Source of the DNA: Marchantia polymorpha subsp. ruderalis
Lineage: Eukaryota > Streptophyta > Marchantiopsida > Marchantiales > Marchantiaceae
Assembly: GCA_037833965.1 (NCBI GenBank)
Contig: AP031351.1
Location: 8,072,501 to 8,136,500, forward strand
Length of the DNA: 64,000 bases
Direction of reading: 5' to 3'
Within the stretch, counting starts at the first letter, position 1, and each line of letters starts with the position of its first letter. Positions 11,901 to 30,768 of the stretch are shown one piece after another. The position numbers were made by a program, and so were the translations under genes. The notes below the pieces were generated by a model. It was not told where the DNA came from, did not search any database, and was given only the letters and a program-made list of their open reading frames with translations.

Positions 11901-14725
11901 TTATTGCAAGGGTATGAAACCATGGATGCAGAAACACAAAAAGCTTCTGCTGATGCTGCCAGGCAACTACGTCTGATGGTACTAGATTCTCCTTTGGTGA
12001 AATTTATCTTCACGTCGGAATAGTTTTTTGCCCGTGAAAGAGCTTACAAAAACTGCAGGGTATTTTATTTAGACCAGCGACATGTCTAAGCATAGCATAT
12101 TAAGCAGCTATTTTCCTTGCGTTTTGATGAGCAGATGTGCGGATCTTCTGCTCTTCCACAACCTGTTATGGACCAGTGGGAGTCTCTTACTGGACATAGA
12201 TTGCTAGAAAGATACGGCATGACAGAGGTAAGAAAGACGTGTTACATCCTCATTGATTACTGTTCTATCAATTCCAGCTCTTAGTAATTGCTCCCTAAAC
12301 ATGACTTTGAGAAATTCAGTGGCTGGAATCTATGTGGTCGGGCCGTGCAGCATGTGTCATAGGAAGTAAAAATAGCTTACTTTACATACTCCTAGGTGAT
12401 AAATATGACGGAAGAAATTTCATTTTTTCACTGGCATGCAGTTTGGAATGGGGCTCACGAATCCTCTACATGGCGAAAGGAGGCCAGGTTTTGTTGGCAA
12501 GCCTTTTCCGGGAATCGAGGTATGTGAAACTGCATCTCACATCAGCTGGACCACCGTCTTAGTAGCAGCTACGCGGTCAGCGAAGGAATGCTGGCATTTT
12601 CAAGGCTTCTTTATTTTTTGAAACGTTGGAGTAGAGAAATGTAGGCAGATAAGGATACTGGTGTCAAGACGTTGATTATATTATGTTGAAGCGGATGCAT
12701 TTGCGTTTGGGAACATAGGACTTATTACTTGACCATGTTCAAAAGATTCTGATCATTTGAAATGTTAAGTCGGATTTGACTTACTATAGTAATCATTGAG
12801 ACAATTGAAACTGGCAGATAAGAGTAGACGATTCCGACTCCGATGTGAAAGGCGTTGGAGAACTCTTGATGAAGAGCCCGTCTATGTTCAGGGAGTACTG
12901 GAGGCAGCCTAAGGTTTAACCCTTTTCCTTTAACGTTTATGTGATGAAGTTGCTACGCTGTAACCATGTGATTTCTTCAATTTTTAATTCTGTACCTGGT
13001 ATCGTTCCTGCCTTAGTATGCCCATTCTACATAGATGGCACAGTTGTGGGAGCCGTTTGGAAATTGTTCTAGCGCTTTGGGGCAGGGAAACAAGTTCATG
13101 TATTGCTCTTGAAAGTTTAGGCATCATCACATATGTACCTGTCAATGGCTGAAGGCCATTTACCCCGCTCCCTGGCTATTCATGAAAAGTATGAAGGAGA
13201 AAAATATATGGCTGTATTTGAAACTTTGCTGACTTTGAAAGTTTTTTTCTCTTTTTCCGAGACAAGTGAAAAAGAAGGGGAATTCATTTTATAGCTTGTA
13301 TGCCCTTTGATTAGAAAGCTGATTTGGACGTATTTCCAACGAATTTCGCTTGATTTCCAGGTGACAGCGGATAACTTTACCGAAGATGGTTATTTTAGGA
13401 CGGGCGACACGGTGACAATCGAGGATGGTTATGTCAAAATTCTTGGGAGTAAGACCCCTATACTGAGCGTCGTTATCGTTTCTTGTTCATAATACGCTAG
13501 AGTGCAGTTTGACTTGGATTGTGCTTACAAGGATGATGCAGCTGTTTCTGATATTTCGCCAATTCCGCTTGGTTGACTAACTTAAAGAGTATTGCTTGCA
13601 GGAACGAGTGTGGATATCATAAAAGTAGGTGGTTTTAAGCTATCTGCCCTTGAGATTGAAGCTGTTCTCTTAGAGGTACATATACCTCTTCTCGCTGCCT
13701 TTGCCAGTTGAAGTAGCATTTGTTTGTCCCGACTTTTATCTACCGTTTATTTACATTATTGTTTTCTTAGTGGATTTTGATTGGTCCTACAATATACTGG
13801 CACAAGCAGTGTTTGTTGATACCTATAGTAAGTACATTTCGCAGAAACGAATCTTTGAGGGTTTGAATGCTTGAGCATTCCGCTAGGTGGTACAATCATG
13901 CGACGTTAATCATCTCGTGGGTCTCAACACGATGTTATGCGTTATCTTGTGCAGCGAATTTGTTAATGTCTTTTTTTTAGCAAATGGTCAAGTGGTCCAT
14001 GTGGGAAATGCTGTGGAATAACTGCAGTAGGATTTGGCGTAAACAAGCACATGGTTACAAATAAATCTGTTTGTTGCTTATTTTCCTGAGGATAATATAC
14101 ACTTTCAAAGATTCTGTCAAAATCTGATGCTACTGTATGTTATGAATTTGTGTAGCATCCTGCAATTGCGGAGTGCGCTGTTCTCGGCCTGCCCGACAAG
14201 GATTACGGAGAACTCATGTGTGTAGTCATAGTTCCCCCTGAGGCTAAAGCAGCAGAAGCAGCTGCCACCTCAGAACCTGTGCTCACTCTGAAAGAGCTCC
14301 ACAAATGGGGTGCAGATAAAATGGCACCTTACAAGGTACTCTTCGTTCCGAATGGATTAGACTTGTTTTGTACAAACGTTGAAAACATAAATCTTCATTT
14401 GTCGTGATTTTCAAGTAGCTCGTGGTATTCGTTGTTGTATCGTTGTTTGTGAAATAAATAAATGCTATTGAAGCATTGAATACTGACGGTAAGACTGGCC
14501 TGTATGTGAAACAGCTTCCTCAAAAACTTCTCATATGGGAGAGCATGCCTCGCAATGCCATGGGCAAGGTAACCTGTTTATGATGGTGATGCTGGTGGAT
14601 TCTGCTTTTGCTTGAAACAGCTGCATCCTTTAGTGTCTTCGAGCTACAAGCTAATGTAGACCCTCGTGGACTTGCAGGTGAACAAGAAGGAATTGAAGAA
14701 AACTTTACTGGAGTCTACTTCATAA
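8916..14725 (+). CDS. AAE13: Malonyl-CoA synthetase, acyl-activating enzyme 13 type (AMP-binding), 15 exons
   Basis: It ligates malonate to CoA using ATP, detoxifying malonate and supplying malonyl-CoA, including for mitochondrial fatty acid synthesis. Exons: 8916-9090, 9343-9545, 10107-10280, 10686-10872, 11139-11227, 11420-11650, 11880-11978, 12135-12227, 12442-12519, 12818-12913, 13361-13448, 13602-13675, 14156-14335, 14515-14568, 14678-14725. All junctions keep frame and give 622 residues. Motifs: phosphate loop [11 protein letters not shown] (255-265), YGMTE (413-417), TGD (489-491), hinge region [13 protein letters not shown], and the adenylating lysine in RNAMGK (607). [12 protein letters not shown] and [14 protein letters not shown] are typical of the malonyl-CoA synthetase clade rather than 4-coumarate ligases. 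Residues 1-63 are Ser/Arg-rich with no early acidic residues, as in a mitochondrial presequence; the internal Met64 (9357) opens MEVVKVALK, the start known for the cytosolic Arabidopsis form (about 544 residues). There is no C-terminal peroxisome signal. Confidence 0.93.
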
Positions 14726-17700
14726 GAATTCGTGCTTCCAATTTTGCTCTTCGTCACCTTCTTTTACCTTCAAATTCGACTTTTTTACAGCCACTTCCTT
14801 CAAAGTGAGCGCGTGTCTTGATTAAGATACTCGAGAACTTCGGACTCACCTGTAGCCTGATCTAGCTGCATAAGGGGAGTAGTAAGTTGAAGACAGTGTA
14901 GATAATTTGTATTTTGTGTAATTGGGAGACGTTTGTTAATCAGCACGATTAACTAAAAGGGCACGCCATTCTTTCTCCAGCTAGGAGCAACACGCACTCA
15001 AAAGATTCACAGGTCTCAGGCACCTGACAAATGCTACTACTAGGTAGAATCCACTCTGAAATGCAGAATATGAAACGGAGTTTAGGAACGAGGGCGTAAA
15101 CGATTTGAGATAAGATAGTACAGCTGTACCGAGCATTGTTCATGTTCCTCCTGTGATAAATAGAAAGATGCCTGTCCCTCCACGCTGGTCTCGTTATCGT
15201 CTTAAACTCTTTTCCGGCCATTGATCTAGCCGCAGAGTTCATGTGTTTGGTTATGTGTACTGCCTCTTCCATTCAATGGAATGGTCACTATTGGACTTTA
15301 TACACTACCGTAATACACGAGTGATCGGGACATTTAGCTTGACGGGGAAGTCCTGGAAGGTCACGGCAGCAGATGTCGCCACTCATCAATTGTTGCCTTT
15401 TGCGTGATGGCGCTGTATATATTCTTCTTATCATGTACATGCTACACCAAATTTCTGGTTTCCGCATTAGTAGGTCAATGGCATGGTTATGTGCTGCCCA
15501 ATGTGATATTTTGTTCGGTGCTGGCAGTTCTGTTATGACCGTGTTTCAGAATCCCAGCCTTGACATCAGCGCATTCAACACCGTCTTCAACCTAGTCCAC
15601 ACATCCGAAGCACTCATTTCTTTCTATATTTAACTAAAACTCAGTGGATTAGTCTTCAGCAAGGTTTTCTCATCAACGTAAGTTCTGAATGCTATGATGT
15701 AGGGACGTTGGAAACCATGAAAGCACTCAAAAGTATGTGGCTTCGTAATCCTGAACAATCTCGGGAGGAAAGATCAAGTCTATAATTGTAGACATTCTTA
15801 TGATTATCGACAAGAATTACAGTGGAAACCTGCACATAAAATATAATAATTTGAAGGTAACCTACACACTTGTATGCATCTAGTTGCAGTTAGCAGAGCA
15901 GGTGTTTAACAATTTTTTCCGAGTTTACATCTTATAGTTCTAAGACCATATTTCAATTATGTAAAGTAGATTCACTTGTTAGGAGTTTGATTTTTCTGGT
16001 GCTCAAATATCAAACTAAAGCTTATATATTACAGATGTAATACTGATATCATGATAGACTTAATTTTTTATTGCTTTTAAGTCTATCTCGTCTTAGAAGT
16101 CTACGTTTTTTCTATTTAAATTTGTATATATTTTATAGTCATATGAAACTGCCAGATTCTTTCCATTTATTTAGATGATTGATATCTATCATCTATGTAT
16201 CAATCAAGTTTAGATGTTTCTATCATAACATAAGTAGTGTATTTTTATGAAGTTCAAAATCAATAAAAAATGAAAAAAATAATCACAAGTGGAGTTGAAG
16301 TAGCTGAGTAGTATTAACGCACATATAAATGTCTTGAAATGTGCTCAAAAACATACCAGTACTTAATAAATTTAATTTCTTATGCATATATATATATATG
16401 TACATTATACCATTTAAAATGATTGGTTATGAAATTTGATATGAATATTGAATTAACATATGTTCGACACATGACTTATGTAATATGTAGCAAAGATAGG
16501 TATGTATGAGATATGTATATGTTTGATAACCACAACAAGGGATCATGATGAATATCTTGTAGTCCATACACGAACACATTGTCTAAAATGTCTAATTTTG
16601 ACGTAATGTCAAAGAAGGATAGAAAATATGATATTTTATACTTGGATCATCGAGTTTTTGAAGTATAATTCGGAACGGATAAAAAGGTCAAGTTTGACCT
16701 TTGGAAGACACGCTTGCACAAACTTCTTCTTAAACTTGAAAAGATGAATGAAAATTCTCTCCTCGACGTAATCATTACATTCTTTATCACAATGTGCTAA
16801 AATATCAACTGCTCCACCGAAGGGCATTTATCTCATGGAGTACTTCAGCTTCTTTACTACATAGCAAAAGGGTCTGGTGACTCATTAATAAATCACAAGA
16901 GGAGAATCATTTCCAAAATATCAACGCTATCTTATTCCATGGTCAAGCTAGAACACCATTTTAACTCTTTCATTGAGATATAAACTGCACATATTTTATA
17001 GAAGGATGGTCGCTTAGATGAGAAATGGGTTCTTAAATGGTCGATTGATATCTTATGGCAATCCTCCGACACCTATCAATCAGCTGAAGCTTCACAGTTT
17101 TCTTTGCTTTGCAATAAAGTGGTCCTACTTGTGGACAAATGTCTCATGAATGCAAGTCAATTGGGATAGCGGACAGAGACATGTCATCGTATATCTTTCA
17201 ATTTGGGTTGGACATAGATGCCAATTTTAGATGAAGAAGACTGATGGGATCATTCTCTTACGAACATGCTACAGAATGGACATCCGTCAGAGGTCATCAT
17301 CCCTACGAGAGTAGACAACTCTTCTGTAACTCAATGGCCTTCCAGGATTTACGCAGCCATGAGTTCAATTAGGGCCATACCACACTACCGGTAGCCAGCA
17401 CCAAGCTCATGGCTATAAGAAAACATTTCATTTCCATTGTCATGTGGATGAGTTGTTAATTGTACAACTCAAGCTATGTGAACTCGATAAGGAGAGACAA
17501 GCATAGTGATATCTCCGTTGTAAACGACTAGTTATCAACGTTGAATGTAATGATGTTGTACATTGATTACTATTGTCACAATAAATTCTTTGTATGCACA
17601 TTTAGCTCAACAGGATCACTGTGTTCGTTTATCATATATGTCATCACACATATTAATGAGCACGTTGCTCTCTTCATTATCGTTTTTATCGCTGAAGTAT

Positions 17701-18248
17701 ATCTTGAAAATATGTAATGACTACGTTATTGCATGTTTGACTCAGCATGCAAATAAGGATTGTGTTTTGCATAAGATGCTTCATTGTACTTGGCTGTTTA
17801 CCTATTCTTCTTCTTCTTCGGTACACCCTTCAACCTCCACATAATTTTTACTCACTTGCATTTTTTGCCTCTCTCATCGTCTTCCTTTCTTAACTTGCAA
17901 TTTGATGCTAGATAAAAGTTACAGAGAAATTAGAATATGCACTATGCAAAGCTTATGCAAGGGGACTGAGTAATTTGTCGAAAGGGAAGGGCGCATCATG
18001 CTCACTTCCCTTTTGCTCCACCCACTCCATGCACCGTGCATGGAGTGGGTAGATTGTATCAGATCATCTTATGTATACCAGAATTTTGCTCGCTCGTACC
18101 CCCATTCGTTTTCACCCGGAGATTCTTCAAAGCCAATCTTGGATCGGTGTGCTCGATTTCTTCTTGAACAACATCAGGTGGCTTGGGCGAAATCACGCAA
18201 GAGACTCGACACGAATGTGCACATGTTAATTTATGTTGACCCTATGGA
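14726..18248. other. Intergenic DNA downstream of AAE13, no gene seen
   Basis: The first few hundred bases are probably the AAE13 3' UTR. After about 15800 the DNA is AT-rich, with a (TA)n tract near 16388. Open frames at 15373, 16636, 17563 and 17998 are short, unlike known proteins and not supported by splice sites. A 31-bp palindrome lies at 18020-18050 and a hAT transposon begins at 18257. Confidence 0.5.
18020..18050. repeat. Perfect palindrome with 15-bp arms
   Basis: Arms 18020-18034 (ACCCACTCCATGCAC) and 18036-18050 are exact reverse complements around a single C. It lies about 200 bp before the hAT element. It might be a terminal-repeat junction of an excised element or an extrusion-prone site; the sequence alone does not tell. 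Confidence 0.85.
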
Positions 18249-18256
18249 CCATAGAC

Positions 18257-20822
18257 CAGGGTTCCTAAAATCTGGCGTTTTATTTTTAGACGCCAGATTT
18301 GCCAGAATTAATCTGGAAAATATGCCAGAATTAATCAAGCCCACTTAGTCGACACCTGTATGAAGTTTCGACAAAAAATACAAGGATAAGGCTGGAGGTG
18401 TAGGAAGTCAGAATGTAGAAAATCTCGCACGCATCCAAGGGGAGGCGGGGAGTGGATAGCGAGAAGGAGTATCTTAGGTTAGGAATGCATTCCCGAAGGT
18501 CTCTTGTCTCGAACGCAAGCACCGAAGTCACAACGAAGCTTTTGCAATCCATCATGAGTCGAAAAACTCCGTTTCAGGTCAAACATGGCGTCGAGTTTGG
18601 TTTGCAACCGGTACAACGATCTGTACATGGCACCATCACAACAATTCAGTGTTTATTTTGCGTCCATATCGGTCGTGAAAAACGGGACGGTCGTGAAAAA
18701 CGGGATGGTGCAGGTGTGAAGCGATAGAGAACCAAGAACACGCAATTGTTTCAGTTTCCGTTTCGTCTTGAAGCCTATAAAAATCACTTGGAGTCTCAGC
18801 ATCCTGAAGATTGAACCAGTTACCAACTGCTTTCGTATCAAGAAAAAGTTAGTTTCTTCAAGACCAGAGATATATCAAGCATACACCGTTACCTAGACAC
18901 AGACAAGGATACTCTTCAGTTTGTAATTTCTCAGTCTCCGATAGTTGATGTTGTGGTGGGAGATTTGTTTTTTCATCCGGAAGAAGACGAAGAAGACGAT
19001 GTGTTCCAACCAATCACCAAGGCCAACGCCATGAAGTTGTTCAAACTGCAGCCAGACGGATCATACTTGGTTACGATCAAGAACTCTTTGCGGTTCAACC
19101 TTGCCATGCAACATGTTTCTGTTGGACTGTCATTTAGGCAGACAGCCAAGGTGATTGAACAGCATCGTGTAGCGACCAAGAATCCAAAATTGAACGGCCT
19201 CAACGATCATGTGGTGAGTCAGTTTGTGCGTGTGCTCCTTGCCGTCGACCTGCAGATCATCTCCGATATACTCATGGATCCAAAGATTTGGATGTTTTCT
19301 TTAGCGGCTGATGCAAGCACACATTTGGGAGTTCCTGTACTTGACCAGCGAATTCGTGTGTGCGTGAAAGGCGTGTTGTACAACTTCCACCTGGTGCTGG
19401 TTCCATTCTTTGAACGCCATACTGCTCAAAACTATGTCAAGCTCATCAAGACTATGCTTGACAGTGTGTGTCCATCTTGGCGCGACAAAATCATTTCGAT
19501 CAGTTCAGATGGAGAAAACATAATGACAGGTAGGCACGCTGGAGTTGTCACATTGCTTGAGAAGGAATGTTCCAATCCTGTGCTTCGTATTTGGTGCGTT
19601 GCTCATCAGCTTGATATTGTGGTGAAAAATGCCACGCATGGTGTGTTGAACGAGATGTTTTATAAGGTTGCCCATGCGTTTTCTGTGCATCTTCGAGCTC
19701 AACAAAATCTCATCAACAAAATGGGTTCCAAATGCCCAAAGGACACAACGCGATGGGTGGCGTTTGATAGTATTCTTTGTTGGCTTTTGGAACATCGTCG
19801 TCGGTTGATGATTCACGTGGAGAATAGACGACCTATCCAAGTCCCGTCCATGCAATGGTGGATCATTGCAGGAGCTCTATCACCATTGTTTGATCGGATT
19901 GCCGCGACTATCTCCTCAATTCAATCTCCAAAGCTGATCATCTCTAAGCAACGCCAAGAGTTAGCAAAGCTGATGACAGACATTGCAGATAGTTTGGATA
20001 TTCGTTCTACTACAGATGCAGCGCTGAACAAAATTGATTCTATCACAATCGTTCAGCAAGATGGTTTGTTTGTAACCAAAAATTCTATTGTCATGCATAT
20101 ATTAGATCAAGGTTCGTGGGCAAGGGATCTGTATTATGAGCTTTCAGGATTTGAGCAACAGCAGACATTGGAGGAGATAGATACTTTTTCACTCTCTATT
20201 GTGGCAAACGGTTTGTAGATCAAGGCAGAACGTGGTTCTAACAATCATGTCAAGGAATTGGAAGCACCTTCTGTGATGCATTTCTGCAAGCAGATTTAGT
20301 CAAGATGCGTCCTGCTTTATTTATCAGCGAGGTGGTGGATCAATACAGGGCACACCTGGGCAAGCACTGGAGCACTGACATGATCGACAAGGTGGAGAGT
20401 GAACACCGTGACCTGCTACTTATTTACGGGCGTGAGCTGAATGTGAAAGAGACCATTGACAATCACAGCGAGAAGACTTTCTTCAACGAGGCATGGGATT
20501 GTTTAAATGGACGTTTTTTGCATTTGCGACAATTGTGCGGTGGTCTAGCTACTGCTTTTCCAAATACTACCTAAGTTGAAAGCGATTTTTCCATTATTAA
20601 ATGGGAGAAAGATGATTCACGCACAAGGCTGACAAGTATTTCTTTGGCAGGCATTATGCATGCTAAGCAATTTGAAACGCTGAAAACTGTTGTAGCAAAC
20701 CGCTTGGAGGAAAAATAGTGAAGTTAGTGTTAGTGCCAAAATTGCTAGAATTAAGTAGAAAAATCTGCCAGAATTACCGTAATTATGGCAAACCTGGCAT
20801 TTGCCAGATTTTAGTAGGTCTG
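18257..20822 (+). mobile_element. Complete but inactive hAT-family DNA transposon
   Basis: The 2566-bp element begins CAGGGTTCCTAAAATCTGGC and ends with an imperfect inverse (its complement begins CAGACCTACTAAAATCTGGC). It is flanked by 8-bp target duplications CCATAGAC (18249-18256) and CCCTAGAC (20823-20830), differing by one base. CAG-starting short terminal repeats and an 8-bp duplication are the signature of hAT elements. Inside is one transposase with stops and a frameshift, so it cannot move by itself. The single mismatch in the duplication suggests moderate age. Confidence 0.88.
18554..20718 (+). pseudogene. hAT transposase pseudogene with N-terminal zinc finger
   Basis: The reading frame runs from MSRKTPFQ (18554) through a CxxC...HxxxxH zinc finger (QCLFC at the start, NHLESQH later) that resembles BED-type DNA-binding fingers, into an RNase H-like core. 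Recognisable pieces are FRQTAKVIEQH, SLAADAST, ISISSDGENIMTG, RIWCVAHQLD and the C-terminal dimerisation part around LRQLCGGLATAFPNTT, then VESDFSIIKWEKDD. It is broken by a TAG at 18725-18727, a TGA near 18814, a TAG at 20216-20218, a frameshift near 20262 and a TAA at 20572-20574. The longest uninterrupted piece is 18953-20218 (421 codons). It shares the finger and the FRQTA block with the fragments at 34.5-42.2 kb. Confidence 0.88.
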
Positions 20823-20830
20823 CCCTAGAC

Positions 20831-22800
20831 CACACAAAAAACGTTCAAACTTAGTTCTTGCACCAAACTTGATCCAAAAGTGCAGATTTTGTGTTTGTTC
20901 ATGTTGATCCTCGATCCCACCCAAATGTCCTAATTGGAGTGCATGTTTTCATACTTACTTAGTATGTGTGTAGAACGTTAGAGATCTCGAAGGAAAGAAA
21001 ACTTTGTAAACTTACGGACGACGACTTAGAGAGATTGAGAGGGTGATGATACATAGAGAACTCTAGATAATTTCCATTCACTATCGACTGTTTCGAGATA
21101 TACCACGACCTTATAATCATGAACGAACATTTCAAGACCGTTGACATTTTTGCTGTTCAGACGAAGATGTATGGCCCAAAATGCATCATAATCCATCGTC
21201 TAGAAAATGCATAGGTAGAAAAGTGCATCTAGAGTGCAGGATTGTAGTTTGTCTATTGTGCCTATATTAAGAGGGGTCACAACATTTCTAACCAAGCTAG
21301 GTAGACAAGCTGAACACCCTAAACACTGCAGAGGAGATATCAAGGAGTCTGGATCATTTCATCTGTTCATCCTAAGCCTGGCCAATCAGCCCCCACATGT
21401 TAATGGCTCGAATTTAAGTTACGAGTACCAGCAAGATGAACTTTCAAGCATATTGTGGAGCAAAGAAGGGTTAAAGAGAAGCATGCGGTGAGTTGATGTG
21501 CCATGTGTATGCTTAGATACACAGAATGAGTGGAAGAGGATGTGGTAGAACTAATCTATCGAAACTTTGATAATGCAAGGGTGGGATTTCTTCCGTTGTG
21601 CTGATAATCTGAAATTATAGAGCACAACTATCTTGGTGCATGATTAAGGGGAGCCATGCACATATTTCCCAGGGTGGCTTAATTGAATTTTGGTCTGACG
21701 GACTTGCTATGGCCAGCATGACACCAATAAACAAGCTACTAGAAGATTGTTGGTAAACATTTCGGAAGATTACTAACCACCCTATGGCATGGATTAGTAT
21801 TAGGGAAATGACAGGAGTGTGGATACAAGGATGCTAGTCTTAGTTTTTTCGTTGGAACTCCATCAAGAACACTTGATCACAAACTAGGAGAATGAGGGGG
21901 TTCAAGCCAAAATGAAGGGAGGGGCCGCGCCACTCAATTTTCATGGTGGCATGTGTTTTGTTCAGTCTACTTGTTAAGGACAATATCAAACCAATTATCA
22001 AACTAAAAAGAAGGAGTTATAGAAAACATTAGGTAAAATACTAACTACAACAGTGTATGGAGATGGCTAGAGAAGAAATACAAGAAATTCAGCTCTAGTT
22101 CTTTCCATGAACATGCAAGAATATCACTTTATGACGTTCAATGAGCACGAGGATTAGAGCAACATCCATCCATGACTCAAAAGCCATGGATAGATGAGTT
22201 ACGCACCTTTTATAACTTTCTTTAGTATATTGCGTAACTCTATGTTCGAAATGTAGTTGGATTCCTGTACAGAGAGCGCCATGTCGAGAAGTGATATCAA
22301 GTAGTTGAACGTTATCAGATAAACACATCATATGTTGACTATCTTATAATCATATTTTGAATACAGTAAACCTTCAATGAAATACTCCTGTCAAAATACG
22401 AAAACTGGAGTCATGTTTATTTTCTTCCTTTGTTGATTTATTTGGGCTTGATTAGTTATTACATCCATTTTAATACAGGAAGCAAAGAGACGCAAGAGCG
22501 GTTATGAGATAATTTAGTGCATGAAATTCGGTTACGGGGAGTCAATATGCTACCCTTCAGACACCATGAGACCGTGGTTAGAACGAAGGGAAGCTCAACG
22601 CGAATGAACCAACAGCAGACAATAAAAGACATTTCCAGGTTACCTCTGATCACAACGCAATCAATATCATTGCTGACCGAGGACACAAATCGGAAGATGC
22701 CAAAACTGCGCACCCTATCCGGAGGTGCACTTTCCACCAGATTTAAGTCCTTCTCTCATGGCGACGACCTGCTCTGCTCATCCGACAAGATAGAAGCCCG
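20831..22800. other. Intergenic DNA between the hAT element and the alanine aminotransferase promoter
   Basis: No open frame here shows a domain or good splice context; those at 21234, 22095 and 22517 are short and overlapped on the other strand. No terminal repeat or RNA gene was recognised. Confidence 0.45.
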
Positions 22801-22849
22801 ATATTAAAGGAAAAGAAAAATATTTTAAAAAGGGGAAAATACAAGGAAA

Positions 22850-23451
22850 AGGAAAAAGGCGAAGGTGGGCCGAAAGGAGGGGCCGGGTACGACTTCGTAG
22901 GCGGAGAGGCCGTGGGCCGCTTGGTCAAGGCGAAGACGTGCCTAGGTGGAGTCTAGCGAGACCCGTCCGGTCGACTTGGCTCCGGTGACTTGGCCCGGCG
23001 AGGCGGGGCGGGACGGGGCGGGGCTGGGCTGGGCTGGACTGGTGGTCTCCGGTCCGGGCTTGCTTGCTTGGCTGATCTGGGCCGATCCGAGTGAGCAGAG
23101 AGCAGAGCGGAGCGGATCGATGTCAGACGGGCGAGGCATGACATGGCATGGCATGTCATGACTGACGCGATCGAGACGAGCGAGGAGTCAGACGAGTGCG
23201 GCGCAGGTGGCGTGCGGACGGAGACGCGCCCGAGAGCAGCGCCTGCCTTCGGTCTTCGGTCGTTTGCGCCGAGGAGATTAATAATCAAGATCGCCGAGTC
23301 CGTCTCTGTCTCGCTCGCTCGATGTTTTGAGGAGGAAAGCAGTGGCAGCAGAAGCAGAAATCGAAGGTCCGCACGGAAGGGAGGGAGCAAAGAAAGAGGA
23401 AGGAAATTGATCGGCAGCCGAGCGAGGAAGTAGTAGCGCCGGGGAGCGAAA
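22850..23451 (+). promoter_or_regulatory. GC-rich promoter and 5' leader of alanine aminotransferase
   Basis: GC content jumps here, with G-rich runs (GGCGGGGCGGGACGGGGCGGGGC near 23000) and a GA-rich leader (23390-23450) directly before the start codon at 23452. Long overlapping frames on both strands are compositional artefacts. There is no clear TATA box, so this looks like a GC-rich, broad-type promoter. Confidence 0.45.
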
Positions 23452-29024
<5,573 letters not shown>

Positions 29025-30758
29025 TGTGCTAGGACAAACGTTTTCGGAACTCAGCATTCCGATACTTATCCCCGGTAAACGGGTTCAAAACTTGCGGAGA
29101 GAAGTAAGTTTTCTAGCTGCGGGTTTTCTTGGCTGTTCGTGAACTTCACTGGCTGTGTGGATTGTATATACTGTGCACCCTTGGCTCTTTTTATCAGGTG
29201 ATGTGCTGATAAAAAGTGCATATGTCATAAGTGGACTCCTGGTCTAAGATACAATATCCACAAGCACTCACCTCTCATGGGAATCCTTACAACTGTTGCT
29301 AGTTTTAGGTCTTATCTCATGATATGTCAACCTCGCCATACTTCGCCTGTGAAGGAAACTTTGCAACGGTGTCACACCAAGTCCCTCGGATGAACTCCCC
29401 ACCCGGTACCGCCTGATAGTTCAAACTGTTGTGTCCACATATGACAATAGTGGCTCAGTACATGAGCAGCTTTCTTTTTCGAGGTTGCAACGAGGATGCA
29501 ACCTCGGGCCAAAACCAGTTGTGGTCTGTGCTTCCGTTTGTCGCGTTTAATTTCGATTTCAAATCTGTTAAAGGGCAAATACTATTCTGGAACAATGTAA
29601 TCTATTGAAGGAAGTGAGGAACTTAACACCCAAAGAACTGAAAGATTTTGAGTCAAGGAACTGAAAAACAGTCGCTAAGTGTATTGAGTTGTCTGATGTG
29701 GATTTGACATGGTTCGAAGATGCTCCAGTTTCGCGTATATGAATGAAAGAAATCCACCGTGGAAGGTGCTAAAGCTTTCACTGTACGTTAACTCAGTCTT
29801 GAAGTCATTCGAGTAGAGAGGACCCAGTTTATGGACGTGAGGTGATGCTGTAGAGTGTAGGCAAGAACTTGTATGGATGGTCGAAAATCTCGATAAACAA
29901 ATACGATAAGCAAGATTCGTTTTTTGCATTTATTAATGTACCCATTTCCTGATCTAACCCGTTTGGTGCAGGATTTTGTTTACGTTCGAAACAAAATTAT
30001 GTGGTCGATTCATTGCATTGATCTTTAAACTATGAATCCACGATCAAGCTGCAAATCATTGAATAGGTAGTGCAAGGCACCAAATGTAAGTACCATTATT
30101 GTTTCCTTCGTGATTCGTGAGGAACACTCGAGTTCAAAGTTATCTGGATCAAACAGTCCATGACAATTCTGTAGAGAACTGTACAACGACTTCAAAACAC
30201 AGTTTGATGAATTTGTGTGACTCTTCCCGGAAGTGAGAACTTGGGCTCAAAGTCCGTTTCTTCAACCTGAATGACGCAAATTTCTCACCGCTTTGCAATG
30301 TGTTCTATTTGAGGATGTAAAGTTGTATGCGTCACGCAAGAGAAATCACTCTCCATGTGTGGTAAACTCCCACCAATAAAGAATGAATGTCATCTTAACT
30401 AACTGTTCTATTACAATCAAATCTATACAAACTTTGGTTGACCTTTTATAGTAGTTAGTGGAAGTTTTGCAGTAAATTTATTGTCAAAGACTGATAACCT
30501 ATATAATACCATTCACATTCAACGAGTGAGACTTTAGTTCAACATGTAATAAAATAAATAACAATACAAAACTTCATACAGCTGAAAACTAATAAAATTC
30601 AATCTACGCTAAAGATTGAATAAAGATCAGGTTTTTAAACGAAAGACAATCTGAGTAGAATATTTGTAGGGGTCTTATTTATTTATCTTTACAAGCGAGC
30701 AATATGTTTTAACTTTAGGAATTTCAAAGTTGAACTTGACCTCATTGGATAAAGATCA
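29025..30758. other. AlaAT 3' flank and intergenic DNA with two small hairpins
   Basis: No gene is seen. Two perfect stem-loops lie near the AlaAT stop: 29187-29216 (11-bp arms CTTTTTATCAG, 8-base loop) and 29480-29506 (10-bp arms CGAGGTTGCA, 7-base loop). The first could lie in the 3' UTR. Beyond about 30300 the DNA becomes AT-rich up to the miniature transposon. Confidence 0.45.
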
Positions 30759-30768
30759 CACAAATTAG

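Noticed and set aside
16380-16400. (TA)n tract as a structured element
   Set aside because: Short simple repeat in AT-rich DNA, expected by composition.
17998-18348. 116-codon frame on the plus strand
   Set aside because: It runs through a palindrome and into the hAT terminal repeat, so it cannot be one gene.
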